Source: Pedobacter zeae
GTDB lineage: Bacteria; Bacteroidota; Bacteroidia; Sphingobacteriales; Sphingobacteriaceae
DNA length: 64,000 nt
Reading direction: 5' to 3'
Assembly (NCBI RefSeq): GCF_014196715.1
Contig: NZ_JACIEF010000001.1
Span: forward strand, 292,872 to 356,871
The notes under the pieces were generated by a model. The model ran no database searches, had not been told where the DNA came from, and saw nothing but the letters and a program-made list of their open reading frames with translations. Shown here one piece after another: positions 26,064 to 34,965 of this stretch (position 1 is its first letter; each line of letters starts with the position of its first letter). Both the position numbers and the translations under genes were made by a program.

Positions 26064-26678
26064 ATGCAAAAGAAAATTACCACACTTTTTACCGATATTG
26101 GCGGTGTTTTATTAACCAACGGCTGGGATAGGCAGGCAAGGGGCGAGGCAGCGGTGCTGTTTAACCTCGATTCTGTTGATCTCGAAGAGCGCCACCACCT
26201 CACTTTCGATACCTACGAGGTGGGCAAACTTACTTTAGACGAATACCTCGAACGTATTGTTTTCTTTGAGGATCGGAGTTTCAGTTACGACGATTTTAAA
26301 GAATTCATGTTCAAAAAATCATTGGCTTATCCCGAAATGATTCAACTGATTTGCGATTTGAAGAAGAAGTATAACCTTAAAGTTGCGGTAATCAGTAACG
26401 AAGGTCGCGAGCTTAATCAATACCGCATCAATACTTTTAAACTAAACGAATTTGTCGATTTCTTCGTTTCGTCCAGTTTTGTGCATTTCCGTAAGCCCGA
26501 CGCCGATATTTTTAAGGTAGCCATCGATATTTCGCAAAGCGATGTAGATACCAGTTTGTATATCGATGATCGGATGCTGTTTGTGCAGGTTGCCGAGCAA
26601 TTAGGCTTGAAAGGCATCCATCATACCGGTTATGAAGATACCAAAGCCCAACTGGCCGCTTATGGGCTGGAGGTTTAA
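26064..26678 (+). CDS. HAD family hydrolase (HAD-IA)
   Basis: A 204-residue cytoplasmic protein. Motif I is TDIGGVLLT (nucleophile Asp, with Gly replacing the second Asp, as in the FDLGxV subgroup that includes YihX-type sugar phosphatases). Motif II is VAVISNEG, motif III the lysine in FRKPDADIF, and motif IV YIDDRMLFV. The substrate is unknown. It is close to mgtE and probably in its operon, though no functional link is obvious. Confidence 0.88.
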   Translation: MQKKITTLFTDIGGVLLTNGWDRQARGEAAVLFNLDSVDLEERHHLTFDTYEVGKLTLDEYLERIVFFEDRSFSYDDFKEFMFKKSLAYPEMIQLICDLKKKYNLKVAVISNEGRELNQYRINTFKLNEFVDFFVSSSFVHFRKPDADIFKVAIDISQSDVDTSLYIDDRMLFVQVAEQLGLKGIHHTGYEDTKAQLAAYGLEV

Positions 26679-26694
26679 TCAACAATATGTTGAG

Positions 26695-27396
26695 TTGACA
26701 ACTTACCAGGCAACTGTGCTATTAATTTGTCAGCGCTTTACAAAAAGAATAACGCAACAATTTCTATTTATTTGAAAAGCAAGGGCAGTAGATCTGTTAA
26801 AGTTTGCCCCCGCTTTTCATTACAAGTCCTCGCTTCGCTGCGGGCTTTACATTACAATCGGGTTTAGGGGGCAAGTTAGCTGCTAATATTTTCAATTGGG
26901 TATAGTAATATAATCCCCTTTTCTGTATCCGTGGTAAAAGTTTGAGAAAAAATTGCATCAATACTTATACGTGTTAATCTGTATGATCTGTGGTTAATGT
27001 TAAACACTCTAAAACACTTCGACTTTGCTCAGCGTGACTAGTAACCTAAGAGAATTGACAACTTACCAGGCAACTGTGCTATTAATTTGTCAGCGCTTTA
27101 CAAAAAGAATGACGCAACAATTTCTATTTATTTGAAAAGCAAGGGCAGTAGATCTGTTAAAGTTTGCCCCCGCTTTTCATTACAAGTCCTCGCTTCGCTG
27201 CGGGCTTTACATTACAATCGGGTTTAGGGGGCAAGTTAGCTGCTAATATTTTCAATTGGGTGGCAATATAATCCCCTTTTCTGTATCCGTGGTAAAAGTT
27301 TGAGAAAAAATTGCATCAATACTTATACCTGTTAATCTGTATGATCTGTGGTTAATGTTAAACACTCTAAAACACTTCGACTTTGCTCAGCTTGAC
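26695..27396. repeat. Near-perfect direct duplication, period 360 bases
   Basis: Copy 1 is at about 26695-27038 and copy 2 at about 27055-27396. Both start TTGACAACTTACCAGGCAAC and end in a CACTTCGACTTTGCTCAG arm. They differ by only a few bases (AATAACG/AATGACG, a small indel near 26900, ACGTG/ACCTG, GCGTGAC/GCTTGAC). Each copy contains a member of the CCCTTAGCCCCG-type repeat family, the ATCTGTGGTTAATG motif and a GTCAC-type arm. No gene lies inside. Confidence 0.9.
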
Positions 27397-27450
27397 AATC
27401 AAGTGGGGATCCGTGCTTTCCATGTTTCTGCGGCAAAAAAAAACTGCAAC

Positions 27451-27475
27451 AAAAAAGCCATTCTTTCGAATGGCT
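27451..27475 (-). terminator. Terminator of ychF
   Basis: AGCCATTC (27456-27463) pairs with GAATGGCT (27468-27475). Read on the minus strand, the stem is followed by TTTTTT, just beyond the ychF stop. Confidence 0.75.
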
Positions 27476-27504
27476 CTATGCTTTTTTAAAAACCGCTTTA
27501 AGGC

Positions 27505-28605
27505 TTAAACGTTAAACCTGAAGTGCATGATGTCGCCATCTTCCACTACGTAGGTTTTTCCTTCCACACCAAGTTTACCCGCTTCTTTACAGGCATTTTC
27601 AGAACCCAGGGTTATAAAATCATTGTATTTAATAACCTCAGCACGGATAAAACCTTTTTCAAAATCAGTGTGGATTACGCCGGCCGCCTGTGGGGCTGTA
27701 AAGCCTTTGGTAATGGTCCACGCCCTAACTTCTTGCACACCAGCAGTAAAATAGGTGTAAAGGTTCAATAACTTATACGCTGCACGGATCAGTTTATTTA
27801 CACCAGATTCAGTTAAACCTAAATCGGCTAAAAATTCCTGACGCTCTTCGTAGCTATCCAGTTCGGCAATTTCCGACTCAATTTTAGCAGAAATAACCAA
27901 CACTTCAGCATTTTCGTCAGCCACATTTGCCTTTACTAAATCTACATATTTATTTCCGGTAACAACCGATGCTTCATCAACATTACATACATACATTACC
28001 GGTTTTTGGGTAAGCAGGCCTAAATCTTCAATAAAATCGAAATCTTCCTGGGCCAAAGGTGCCGTACGTACCGATTTACCGCTTTCTAAATGTGATTTAA
28101 CCACAGTTAAAATTTCGTAGGTACGTTTTGCATCCTTATCACCACCGGTTTTAGCCATTTTCTCTACTTTCTGAATACGTTTGTCAACCGTATCCAGATC
28201 TTTAAGCTGTAATTCGGTATCGATAATTTCCCGGTCACGGATGGGATCAACAGAACCATCAACATGGATCACATTTCCATCATCAAAGCAACGTAAAACG
28301 TGGATAATGGCATTTGTAGCCCGGATATTCCCTAAAAACTGGTTTCCCAGGCCTTCACCTTTCGATGCACCTTTTACCAGGCCTGCAATATCAACGATCT
28401 CAATTGTATTCGGCTGAACCTTGTTAGGTTTAACCAATTCAGCAAGTTTGGCTAACCGGTTATCCGGAACCGTAATTACGCCAACATTAGGTTCGATTGT
28501 ACAAAAAGGGAAGTTTGCTGCCTGCGCCTTTGCATTTGATAAACAGTTAAAAAGCGTCGATTTCCCCACATTTGGTAAACCAACTATACCACATTGTAAT
28601 GCCAT
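27505..28605 (-). CDS. ychF: Ribosome-associated ATPase YchF (Obg family)
   Basis: A 366-residue protein of standard family length. Seen: P-loop GLPNVGKST (about residues 8-16), [19 protein letters not shown] (G3 and the conserved loop), the G4 variant NVDE in place of NKxD (the feature that gives YchF its ATP preference), a coiled-coil insertion in the middle, and a C-terminal TGS domain ([35 protein letters not shown]). YchF binds ribosomes and affects translation and the oxidative stress response. It stands alone with its own terminator. Confidence 0.97.
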   Translation of the reverse strand: MALQCGIVGLPNVGKSTLFNCLSNAKAQAANFPFCTIEPNVGVITVPDNRLAKLAELVKPNKVQPNTIEIVDIAGLVKGASKGEGLGNQFLGNIRATNAIIHVLRCFDDGNVIHVDGSVDPIRDREIIDTELQLKDLDTVDKRIQKVEKMAKTGGDKDAKRTYEILTVVKSHLESGKSVRTAPLAQEDFDFIEDLGLLTQKPVMYVCNVDEASVVTGNKYVDLVKANVADENAEVLVISAKIESEIAELDSYEERQEFLADLGLTESGVNKLIRAAYKLLNLYTYFTAGVQEVRAWTITKGFTAPQAAGVIHTDFEKGFIRAEVIKYNDFITLGSENACKEAGKLGVEGKTYVVEDGDIMHFRFNV

Positions 28606-28797
28606 TATTTATTAGTCTTTAAGTCTTTAGTCCGTAGTTTTTTAGTCTTGATGGTTATGATTTAATGGTCTGTAGCCGATCGTTCCGCTCTCAGTTCTGT
28701 ACTTTTCCGTCATCCAGCCTACCTCTTCCATTGTCCATCTTGTTCCAAAATTCCGCGCAAAGATAAGCTTTTAAAACCTTTATTTAAACCTTTGCTA

Positions 28798-28828
28798 TTG
28801 GATCAAATTTATATTTTATCTATGTTTA
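28798..28828 (+). promoter_or_regulatory. Bacteroidota-type promoter candidate for the DUF5362-like gene
   Basis: TTGG at 28798-28801, a 19-base spacer, and TATGTTTA at 28821-28828, close to the TTTG-N19-TAnnTTTG consensus of Bacteroidota. It lies about 24 bases before the start codon at 28852. Confidence 0.4.
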
Positions 28829-28851
28829 GCGTAAAATAGAGATACACATAA

Positions 28852-29313
28852 ATGGAAGATTTTGAAAAAGAAGTGCCTCAGGAAGTAAAATTGATTGTAA
28901 CCGAAGAAATGCGGAGCTACTTTTACGACATGAGCAAATGGGCCAGGTTTTTATCGGTTGTTGGTTTCGTGGTTTCGGCATTTTTAACGCTCAGTTCCTT
29001 TGGTATAGGTGCAGCAATAACGGCTAACCCGTCCTTACTCAATCAATTAGGACCACTGGCCAGTACAGGGGCAATAGGGGTGACCACGTTTTACCTGTTG
29101 TTGGCTTTACTCTTTTTTTACCAAAGTTTATTGTTGTTACGTTTTTCAGCTAATGGTAAACAAGGTATATTGTTTGGAGACCAGGAAAATTTAAATGACG
29201 CTATTGCAAACCTGAAATCACTTTTTAAATTTTGGGGCATACTCACTATGGTGTCGGTGGTGAGTTATTTTCTTTTGATTATTGCAGTAGCCGTAAGCGT
29301 AGGGTTGAAATAA
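28852..29313 (+). CDS. Small membrane protein, DUF5362-like
   Basis: A 153-residue protein with a short acidic N-terminus and then YFYDMSKWARFLSVVGFV. It has three to four membrane helices: about residues 37-60, 75-103 (YLLLALLFFYQSLLLLRF) and 128-152. I believe it is a DUF5362-type protein, a family of unknown function common in Bacteroidota. It is monocistronic, with a likely promoter at 28798-28828 and a bidirectional terminator after it. Confidence 0.7.
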   Translation: MEDFEKEVPQEVKLIVTEEMRSYFYDMSKWARFLSVVGFVVSAFLTLSSFGIGAAITANPSLLNQLGPLASTGAIGVTTFYLLLALLFFYQSLLLLRFSANGKQGILFGDQENLNDAIANLKSLFKFWGILTMVSVVSYFLLIIAVAVSVGLK

Positions 29314-29330
29314 GAAATAAAGTGTATACC

Positions 29331-29375
29331 AATAAAAAAGCCTGCCGATTTTTAAAATTGGAAGGCTTTTTTATT
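29331..29375. terminator. Bidirectional terminator between convergent genes
   Basis: AATAAAAAAGCCT (29331-29343) mirrors AGGCTTTTTTATT (29363-29375). It serves the gene ending at 29313 and the minus-strand gene ending at 29389. Confidence 0.8.
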
Positions 29376-29388
29376 GAAATTATATTAC

Positions 29389-29712
29389 TTAAAAAGTAAA
29401 ATCGTCATTGGTTCTGGTGCTATGTTCTCCGTTTTCAGAATATTCATAACGTTTTTCAACCACATCCTGGTGGGTTTTGATATAATCAACAGTTTCGTTT
29501 AATCCTTCTGCAAATTTTTCGAAATCTTCTTTGTATAAAAAGATTTTATGTTTTACAAACACACCGTCTTCTAATCTTTTTTTGCTCTCGGTAACTGTTA
29601 AATAATAATCACCCGATCTCGTAGCCTTCACGTCGAAGAAATAAGTTCTCTTACCTGCTCTTACTTTCTTTGAAAAAACTTCTTCTCTTTCCTTGTTGTC
29701 GAATTCTCCCAT
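29389..29712 (-). CDS. DUF3276 / PUR-alpha-like nucleic-acid-binding protein
   Basis: A 107-residue protein with REEVFSKKVRAGKRTYFFDV, SGDYYLTVTESKK and KIFLYKEDFEKFAEGL, the signature of the bacterial PUR-alpha-like family (DUF3276; BpuR of Borrelia is a relative that binds DNA and RNA). Members are widespread in Bacteroidota and spirochaetes. It is probably a single-gene unit; the ABC exporter lies upstream on the same strand. Confidence 0.88.
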   Translation of the reverse strand: MGEFDNKEREEVFSKKVRAGKRTYFFDVKATRSGDYYLTVTESKKRLEDGVFVKHKIFLYKEDFEKFAEGLNETVDYIKTHQDVVEKRYEYSENGEHSTRTNDDFTF

Positions 29713-29791
29713 GGTTGGTATTGATGTTGGTTATTGGTTTCGGTAAATATAAAGCAAATATTTAAAGTTCAAAATACAATTTTAATACAAT

Positions 29792-31582
29792 TTAAATCGT
29801 TTGGGTTTCCTGCTCCAAAAGTTGGTTGTTATAAAGCTCCTTATAACTGCCATTTAAGCTAAGTAATTCATTGTGTGTACCTTGTTCGATGATTTTTCCG
29901 TCATCAAGTACCAAAATCTTATCTGCATTTTTAATGGTAGAAATCCGGTGGGCAATTAAAATACTGGTTTTTCCGGCCATGATTTTTCCCATATTTTGTA
30001 AAATTTCTTCCTCGGTTTTGGTATCAACAGCCGAAAGACAGTCGTCAAATATCAAAATCCTGGGCGATTTAATCAGTGCACGGGCGATGGAAACCCTTTG
30101 TTTTTGCCCTCCCGAGAGGGTAATACCGCGTTCGCCAAGCATGGTTTCAAACTTTTCTTCGAAATCAATGATATTAGTATAAACCGAAGCATTTTTAGCG
30201 GCCGTATGTACTTCTTCATCGGTAAAGGTATCCAAACCAAAGGCAATGTTGTTTTTTATCGTATCAGAAAATAAAAATACTTCCTGCGGTACAAAACCAA
30301 TCTGGTTGCGGTAATCTTTCAGGTTAAGAGTCTTGATATTCTTCCCATCCACCTCAATAGCACCCTCTTCCACATCGTACATCCGCATAATCAGGTTTGC
30401 CAATGTCGATTTTCCAGAACCTGTTTTTCCTATAATTGCCACAAATTCGCCACTCTTGATCTCAAAACTAATTTCCTTTAAAGCTTCAATTCCAGTATGC
30501 GGATAGGTAAAACTGACCCGGTCGAATTTAATATTGCCGTAAAGCGCCTTTTTTTCAGTCTCTTTCGATTGGATATCTGAAGGAATATCCAAAAATTCAT
30601 TGATCCGTTTTTGCGATGCTGCAGCCCTTTGGATCAGTGAGGTTACCCAGCCCAGCATTGTTACCGGAAAAGTTAACTGGGTAATATAAATGATAAATTC
30701 GGCAATGTTACCCGCAGTAATGCTGCCGTTCATCACCTGGATACCACCTATATAGATGGTTAAAATCGTACTCAGGCCAATTAATAAAAGCATGGTAGGA
30801 TAAAACAGCGCCGATACCTTAACCAGGCTCATCGAGTCTTTTTTATATTCATTGCTCTGTATTTCGAACATGTTACGCGTGTAATCCTCACGTACGTAAG
30901 ATTTTATGATCCTGATTCCCGAAAAGCGCTCCTGTACAAAACTCGAAAGGTCTGACAACCGTTCCTGTATTTTTCCGCTTTTTTTAAAAATCAAGGTATT
31001 CACATAATAGATAATCACCACTAAAAAGGGAAGTGGCAATAAACAATAAATGGCCAGCTTCGAATTTACATCAAACATCGACCAAATAATAAGTACCGAT
31101 AAAAAGAAGGTGTTAATGGTATACATAATTGCCGGGCCCACATACATTCTCACCCGGTTTACATCCTCTGTAGCCCTGGTCATTAAGTCTCCGGTATTAT
31201 TACTGCGGTAAAAACCCAGACTCAGTTCCTGGTAATGCTGGTAAATATCATTTTTCATGTCGAATTCGATATGTCTCGACATTAAAATGATGGTTTGCCG
31301 CATAAAAAATAAAAAAAGTCCGCGCAACAGGTAAAGTGCAATCACCAACAGGCCGAAATACAAAAGGTTACTGCTAAAAATATCGTAAATAACCGCCTGG
31401 CGATCGAAACCGTCGAAAAGGTTAAAGAGCTGAATGTTTTCAGTGATCAGGTCTACTGCGTAACCGATTACCTGTGCAGGCACTACGCCAAAAATATTGG
31501 AAATCACGACGAAAATACTTCCGGGGATAATCCACCATTTGTACTTAAGAAAGTATTTGTTTAATCGGCTAAGATGTTTCAT
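29792..31582 (-). CDS. ABC exporter half-transporter (MdlA/MsbA type)
   Basis: A 596-residue fused permease/ATPase. ATG at 31582 is chosen; an in-frame TTG at 31591 is less likely. Six membrane helices fill residues about 15-310. The ATPase has GKTGSGKST (Walker A), LSGGQKQR (signature), ILIFDDCLSAVD (Walker B) and the H-loop AHR. The residue after the Walker B Asp is Asp instead of the usual catalytic Glu, as in the degenerate half of heterodimeric exporters such as TM287 and the MdlA type. A partner half is not in this window. The substrate is unknown. Confidence 0.93.
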   Translation of the reverse strand: MKHLSRLNKYFLKYKWWIIPGSIFVVISNIFGVVPAQVIGYAVDLITENIQLFNLFDGFDRQAVIYDIFSSNLLYFGLLVIALYLLRGLFLFFMRQTIILMSRHIEFDMKNDIYQHYQELSLGFYRSNNTGDLMTRATEDVNRVRMYVGPAIMYTINTFFLSVLIIWSMFDVNSKLAIYCLLPLPFLVVIIYYVNTLIFKKSGKIQERLSDLSSFVQERFSGIRIIKSYVREDYTRNMFEIQSNEYKKDSMSLVKVSALFYPTMLLLIGLSTILTIYIGGIQVMNGSITAGNIAEFIIYITQLTFPVTMLGWVTSLIQRAAASQKRINEFLDIPSDIQSKETEKKALYGNIKFDRVSFTYPHTGIEALKEISFEIKSGEFVAIIGKTGSGKSTLANLIMRMYDVEEGAIEVDGKNIKTLNLKDYRNQIGFVPQEVFLFSDTIKNNIAFGLDTFTDEEVHTAAKNASVYTNIIDFEEKFETMLGERGITLSGGQKQRVSIARALIKSPRILIFDDCLSAVDTKTEEEILQNMGKIMAGKTSILIAHRISTIKNADKILVLDDGKIIEQGTHNELLSLNGSYKELYNNQLLEQETQTI

Positions 31583-31914
31583 GATATACAAACTTAGCTA
31601 ATTTTGTTATTCCCTGCGGCATATTTATTGGTTAGAGGTTAAGCTTTAAAGAATAATGACAATTATGGGGTGTAAAATGAATGATGCAGGTGAACGATAC
31701 GTTTTTCAACGCAGAATCAGAAATGCGGTGAATGCGTTTTTTATCCATCTTGAGGTACAAAGGATTTGCAGGCGATAAAAAATCATTCATGCCCCAGGAC
31801 GACATTTTAGGAAGAGATGGAGCTATAACAGAATTAATTTTTCTATAGTTTCGTTAAATACGTGTAATAATGGTTTTTTATTTTAATTTTGCAGCAGGTT
31901 AGCCGAACGTTAAT
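31583..31914. other. Divergent intergenic region; one promoter-like element seen
   Basis: It lies between the ABC exporter (minus) and leucine dehydrogenase (plus). Apart from the TAATTTTG at 31884-31891, I see no gene, RNA or repeat. Confidence 0.4.
31884..31891 (+). promoter_or_regulatory. -7 element candidate for leucine dehydrogenase
   Basis: TAATTTTG fits TAnnTTTG exactly and lies 23 bases before the ATG at 31915. A matching -33 TTTG at the right distance is not obvious. Confidence 0.35.
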
Positions 31915-33003
31915 ATGCCAGCAAATTCTCCGTCAGATTCATCAATTTTAGATCAATTAAGTGCTTATGGGCATAAAAAATTGGTTTTCTGCAATGATCC
32001 AGATACAGGTTTAAAAGCAATTATTGCCATACACGATACCACTTTGGGGCCTGCGCTGGGAGGTACACGGATGTGGAGTTATTCTACTGAAGCCGAAGCG
32101 TTGGAAGATGCCCTCCGTTTGTCGCGCGGAATGACCTATAAAGCCGCTATTACGGGTTTAAATCTGGGTGGAGGAAAAGGTGTAATCATTGGCGATTCAA
32201 GAAAAGATAAAACTGAAACTTTAATGCGTAGCTATGGCAGGTTTATCAAAAACCTGAACGGCGAATTCATTACAGCAGAAGAAATGGGCACCAATACCCG
32301 CGATATGGAATATATCCGTATGGAAACCACCCATGTTACCGGAGTTCCCGAATCAATCGGTGGTGCCGGTAATCCGGCTCCATTTACTGCCCAGGGGGTT
32401 TATTTAGGCATTAAAGCCAGCGTAAAAGAAGTGTTCGGTACGGATATGCTTGCGGGCAGAACCATTGTGGTACAGGGCATTGGAAATGTTGGCGAACACC
32501 TTGTTGCTTTACTGAGAAAAGAAAATGCTGAGGTATTGATCAGCGATATCAATCAGGAGCAGCTAACCTATGTAGCCAGGAAATATAAGGCAAAGCCGAT
32601 CGAAGCCGATAAAATTTTTACAACCGATGCTGATGTTTATGCCCCTTGTGCCATGGGTGCAACGGTGAATAACAAAACCATCGAAAAAATGAAGTTTGCA
32701 ATTATTGCGGGTTCGGCAAACAATCAGTTAAAAGATGAGGTTTTAGATAGCGAACTGTTATTGAAAAAAGGAATATTATTTGCACCCGATTATTTGATTA
32801 ATGCAGGTGGACTGATTTCGTGCTATTCTGAACTGACCGGTTTCGGTAAAAAACGTACAGTACAGCTGACCGAAAATATTTATGATGCGACACGCAGCGT
32901 AATTAAATTAAGCAAAGCTGAAAATATATCAACCAATATTGCCGCCAACCGGATTGCCGAAAAACGCATTGAAGACATAAAAAAAATTAAATCATCATAT
33001 TAA
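31915..33003 (+). CDS. Leucine/branched-chain amino acid dehydrogenase (Glu/Leu/Phe/Val family)
   Basis: A 362-residue NAD-dependent amino acid dehydrogenase that deaminates branched-chain amino acids to 2-oxo acids. Seen: LGPALGGTRMW and NLGGGKGVIIGD (substrate site with the catalytic Lys), EEMGTNTRDM (the second catalytic region), and the Rossmann motif VQGIGNVGEHL. The length and MWSYSTEAEALEDALRLSRGM fit leucine dehydrogenase better than glutamate dehydrogenase. It is 50 bases upstream of nusB. Confidence 0.92.
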   Translation: MPANSPSDSSILDQLSAYGHKKLVFCNDPDTGLKAIIAIHDTTLGPALGGTRMWSYSTEAEALEDALRLSRGMTYKAAITGLNLGGGKGVIIGDSRKDKTETLMRSYGRFIKNLNGEFITAEEMGTNTRDMEYIRMETTHVTGVPESIGGAGNPAPFTAQGVYLGIKASVKEVFGTDMLAGRTIVVQGIGNVGEHLVALLRKENAEVLISDINQEQLTYVARKYKAKPIEADKIFTTDADVYAPCAMGATVNNKTIEKMKFAIIAGSANNQLKDEVLDSELLLKKGILFAPDYLINAGGLISCYSELTGFGKKRTVQLTENIYDATRSVIKLSKAENISTNIAANRIAEKRIEDIKKIKSSY

Positions 33004-33053
33004 ATCATAATTATTAAAACAGGGTTTAAAAAACCACACTCGTTCTTACATTC

Positions 33054-34004
33054 ATGTTAAACAGAAGGCACTTAAGAATCAAAGCTTTGCAAAACATTTT
33101 TGCATGGCACATGGCAGACAAAAAAGACATTAAAGGCGATTTGAAAACCTTAATGCAAAGTATCGACAGTGTATACGAAATGTACATTTGGATGCTCTCT
33201 TTATTGGTAGAAGTTACCGAATTTACTGCCAACGACGCGGCAGAACGCGCAAACAAGTTCATTAAAACGGCAGAGGATATTAATCCGAACATGAAATTGC
33301 TACACAATAAGTTTAGCGTTTTATTACAGCAAAACCCTGAATATGTTGCTGCAATCAAAAAGTACAAGGTAGATTGGGGCTTTGATCCCGAAATCCGCAA
33401 AACGGTGTACAATTCTTTAAAAGCCTCAAAAGAATATGCCGATTATCTTGCTGATCCGAATGAGACTTTAGAATCGTCAAAAGACATTATCAAATACATT
33501 TTCCGTAAAATTATTTTAAAAAGCCAGGCCATCATCCAGGTTTTTGAAGAGAAATTCATCAACTGGCAGGTAGATCATGAAGTGATGAAAGGCATGGTTG
33601 CCAAAACCCTTAAAAACTTTACTTCCGACGATCCATTCAAAAACAACCTCACCCAAATCAGTGCCGATTGGGCAGAAGACAGTAAATTTGTTCAGGATCT
33701 TTTTGTGTATACCTTACAGAATGATTCGAAATATCAGGAAATGATTGCCGATAGGACCAAGAACTGGGAATCGGAACGTATTGCACTTATGGATACTATC
33801 CTGATGAAAATGGCCATTTGCGAACTGCTGAATTTTCCTTCTATTCCGGTTAAAGTAACCATTAACGAATACCTGGAATTATCAAAAGATTACAGTACAC
33901 CGAAGAGCAATTCATTTATAAACGGTATTTTAGACAAAATTTTAGGCGATCTTAAGAAAAACAACACAATTAAAAAGATTGGCCGCGGATTAATCGAAGA
34001 TTAA
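33054..34004 (+). CDS. nusB: Transcription antitermination factor NusB (long Bacteroidota form)
   Basis: At 316 residues it is about twice the usual length. The N-terminus (NRRHLRIKALQNIFAW) and the C-terminal part (IALMDTILMKMAICELL, then KVTINEYLELSKDYSTPKSNSFINGILDKIL) carry the NusB hallmarks, with an extra helical stretch between them that is normal for this phylum. NusB binds boxA RNA with S10 for rRNA antitermination. It opens a conserved cluster: the DUF1573 gene starts two bases later, then yajC, ybbR and coaE. Confidence 0.93.
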   Translation: MLNRRHLRIKALQNIFAWHMADKKDIKGDLKTLMQSIDSVYEMYIWMLSLLVEVTEFTANDAAERANKFIKTAEDINPNMKLLHNKFSVLLQQNPEYVAAIKKYKVDWGFDPEIRKTVYNSLKASKEYADYLADPNETLESSKDIIKYIFRKIILKSQAIIQVFEEKFINWQVDHEVMKGMVAKTLKNFTSDDPFKNNLTQISADWAEDSKFVQDLFVYTLQNDSKYQEMIADRTKNWESERIALMDTILMKMAICELLNFPSIPVKVTINEYLELSKDYSTPKSNSFINGILDKILGDLKKNNTIKKIGRGLIED

Positions 34005-34006
34005 AA

Positions 34007-34465
34007 ATGAAAAGAACATTTATCCTGGCTATTGCTGCACTTTCATTCGCGGCATGTCGTAACGCAAATAATCAAACTACAGAAACCGCTACAGGCGTTT
34101 CGGTTGGTAACGAAACATCAAAAACAACCAAGGTTGATCCGATAAATGCGCCTGTAATTGTTTTCGAACGCGATATTTTCGATTTCGGTAAAATAACACA
34201 GGGAGAAAAGGTTAAACACGATTTTAAACTTAAAAACACGGGTAAAAGCCCACTTATTATTTCAAATGCCACAGCAACTTGCGGATGTACCGTTCCGCAG
34301 ATACCGGGCGAACCAATTTTGCCGGGTAAAGAAGGAGTAATCAGCGTGGTTTTTAACAGCGAAGGTAAAATGGGTATGCAAGATAAGGTGGTAACCGTAA
34401 CATCAAATGCCAATCCAACGGTAGCTACCGTTCATTTGGTAGGAGAGGTGCTGACCAAAAAATAA
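34007..34465 (+). CDS. DUF1573 lipoprotein
   Basis: A 152-residue lipoprotein (lipobox LSFAAC) with an Ig-like DUF1573 domain: FDFGKITQGEKVKHDFKLKN and ATATCGCTVPQIPGEPILPG, then the HLVGEV end. The function is unknown. It follows nusB after two bases and precedes yajC, an arrangement that recurs in Bacteroidota. Confidence 0.88.
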   Translation: MKRTFILAIAALSFAACRNANNQTTETATGVSVGNETSKTTKVDPINAPVIVFERDIFDFGKITQGEKVKHDFKLKNTGKSPLIISNATATCGCTVPQIPGEPILPGKEGVISVVFNSEGKMGMQDKVVTVTSNANPTVATVHLVGEVLTKK

Positions 34466-34532
34466 ATGGCTTACTTGTTTATCGCGCTAACGCACATTCA
34501 ATAACTATTCAAAAAAAACAAAAAAATACAAA

Positions 34533-34847
34533 ATGACATCAACAGTAATTTTACAGGCGACCGGAGGATTTGACCCAAGGCAATTAATCATGTTTGGATT
34601 GATTGCACTGGTATTCTACTTTTTTATGATCCGCCCCCAGCTTAAAAAAGCTAAAGACCATAAAAAATTGATCGGCGAGCTGAAAAAAGGAGATAAAGTG
34701 GTAACCACAGCAGGTATCCATGGCCGTATAGCCGATATGAATGATACCACTTTTTTGATCGAGGTTGAAGGTGGCGTGAAAATCCGTTTCGATAAATCAG
34801 CAGTTTCTTTAGATGCGACCAAAGCAGTTGCAGCTCCTAAAGCCTAA
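34533..34847 (+). CDS. yajC: Preprotein translocase subunit YajC
   Basis: A 104-residue inner-membrane protein with one N-terminal helix (LIMFGLIALVFYFFMIRPQ, including the FYFFMIRPQ signature), followed by KKGDKVVTTAGIHGRIADM and a cytoplasmic beta domain. It works with SecDF, which is encoded further along in this window (57960-60944). A strong terminator follows it. Confidence 0.95.
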   Translation: MTSTVILQATGGFDPRQLIMFGLIALVFYFFMIRPQLKKAKDHKKLIGELKKGDKVVTTAGIHGRIADMNDTTFLIEVEGGVKIRFDKSAVSLDATKAVAAPKA

Positions 34848-34868
34848 TCAACGAATAAAATTTAAGTG

Positions 34869-34900
34869 CAGTCCCGAAAACTTTCGGGACTGTTTTTGTT
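34869..34900 (+). terminator. Terminator after yajC
   Basis: CAGTCCCGAAA (34869-34879) pairs perfectly with TTTCGGGACTG (34882-34892), followed by TTTTTGTTTT. It ends the nusB-yajC transcript, so ybbR-coaE needs its own promoter. Confidence 0.85.
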
Positions 34901-34965
34901 TTATTACATTTGATCAAATGCATTTCGGATAATATTTTTCCGGCTTGCAGCAAACATTTAGTTTT

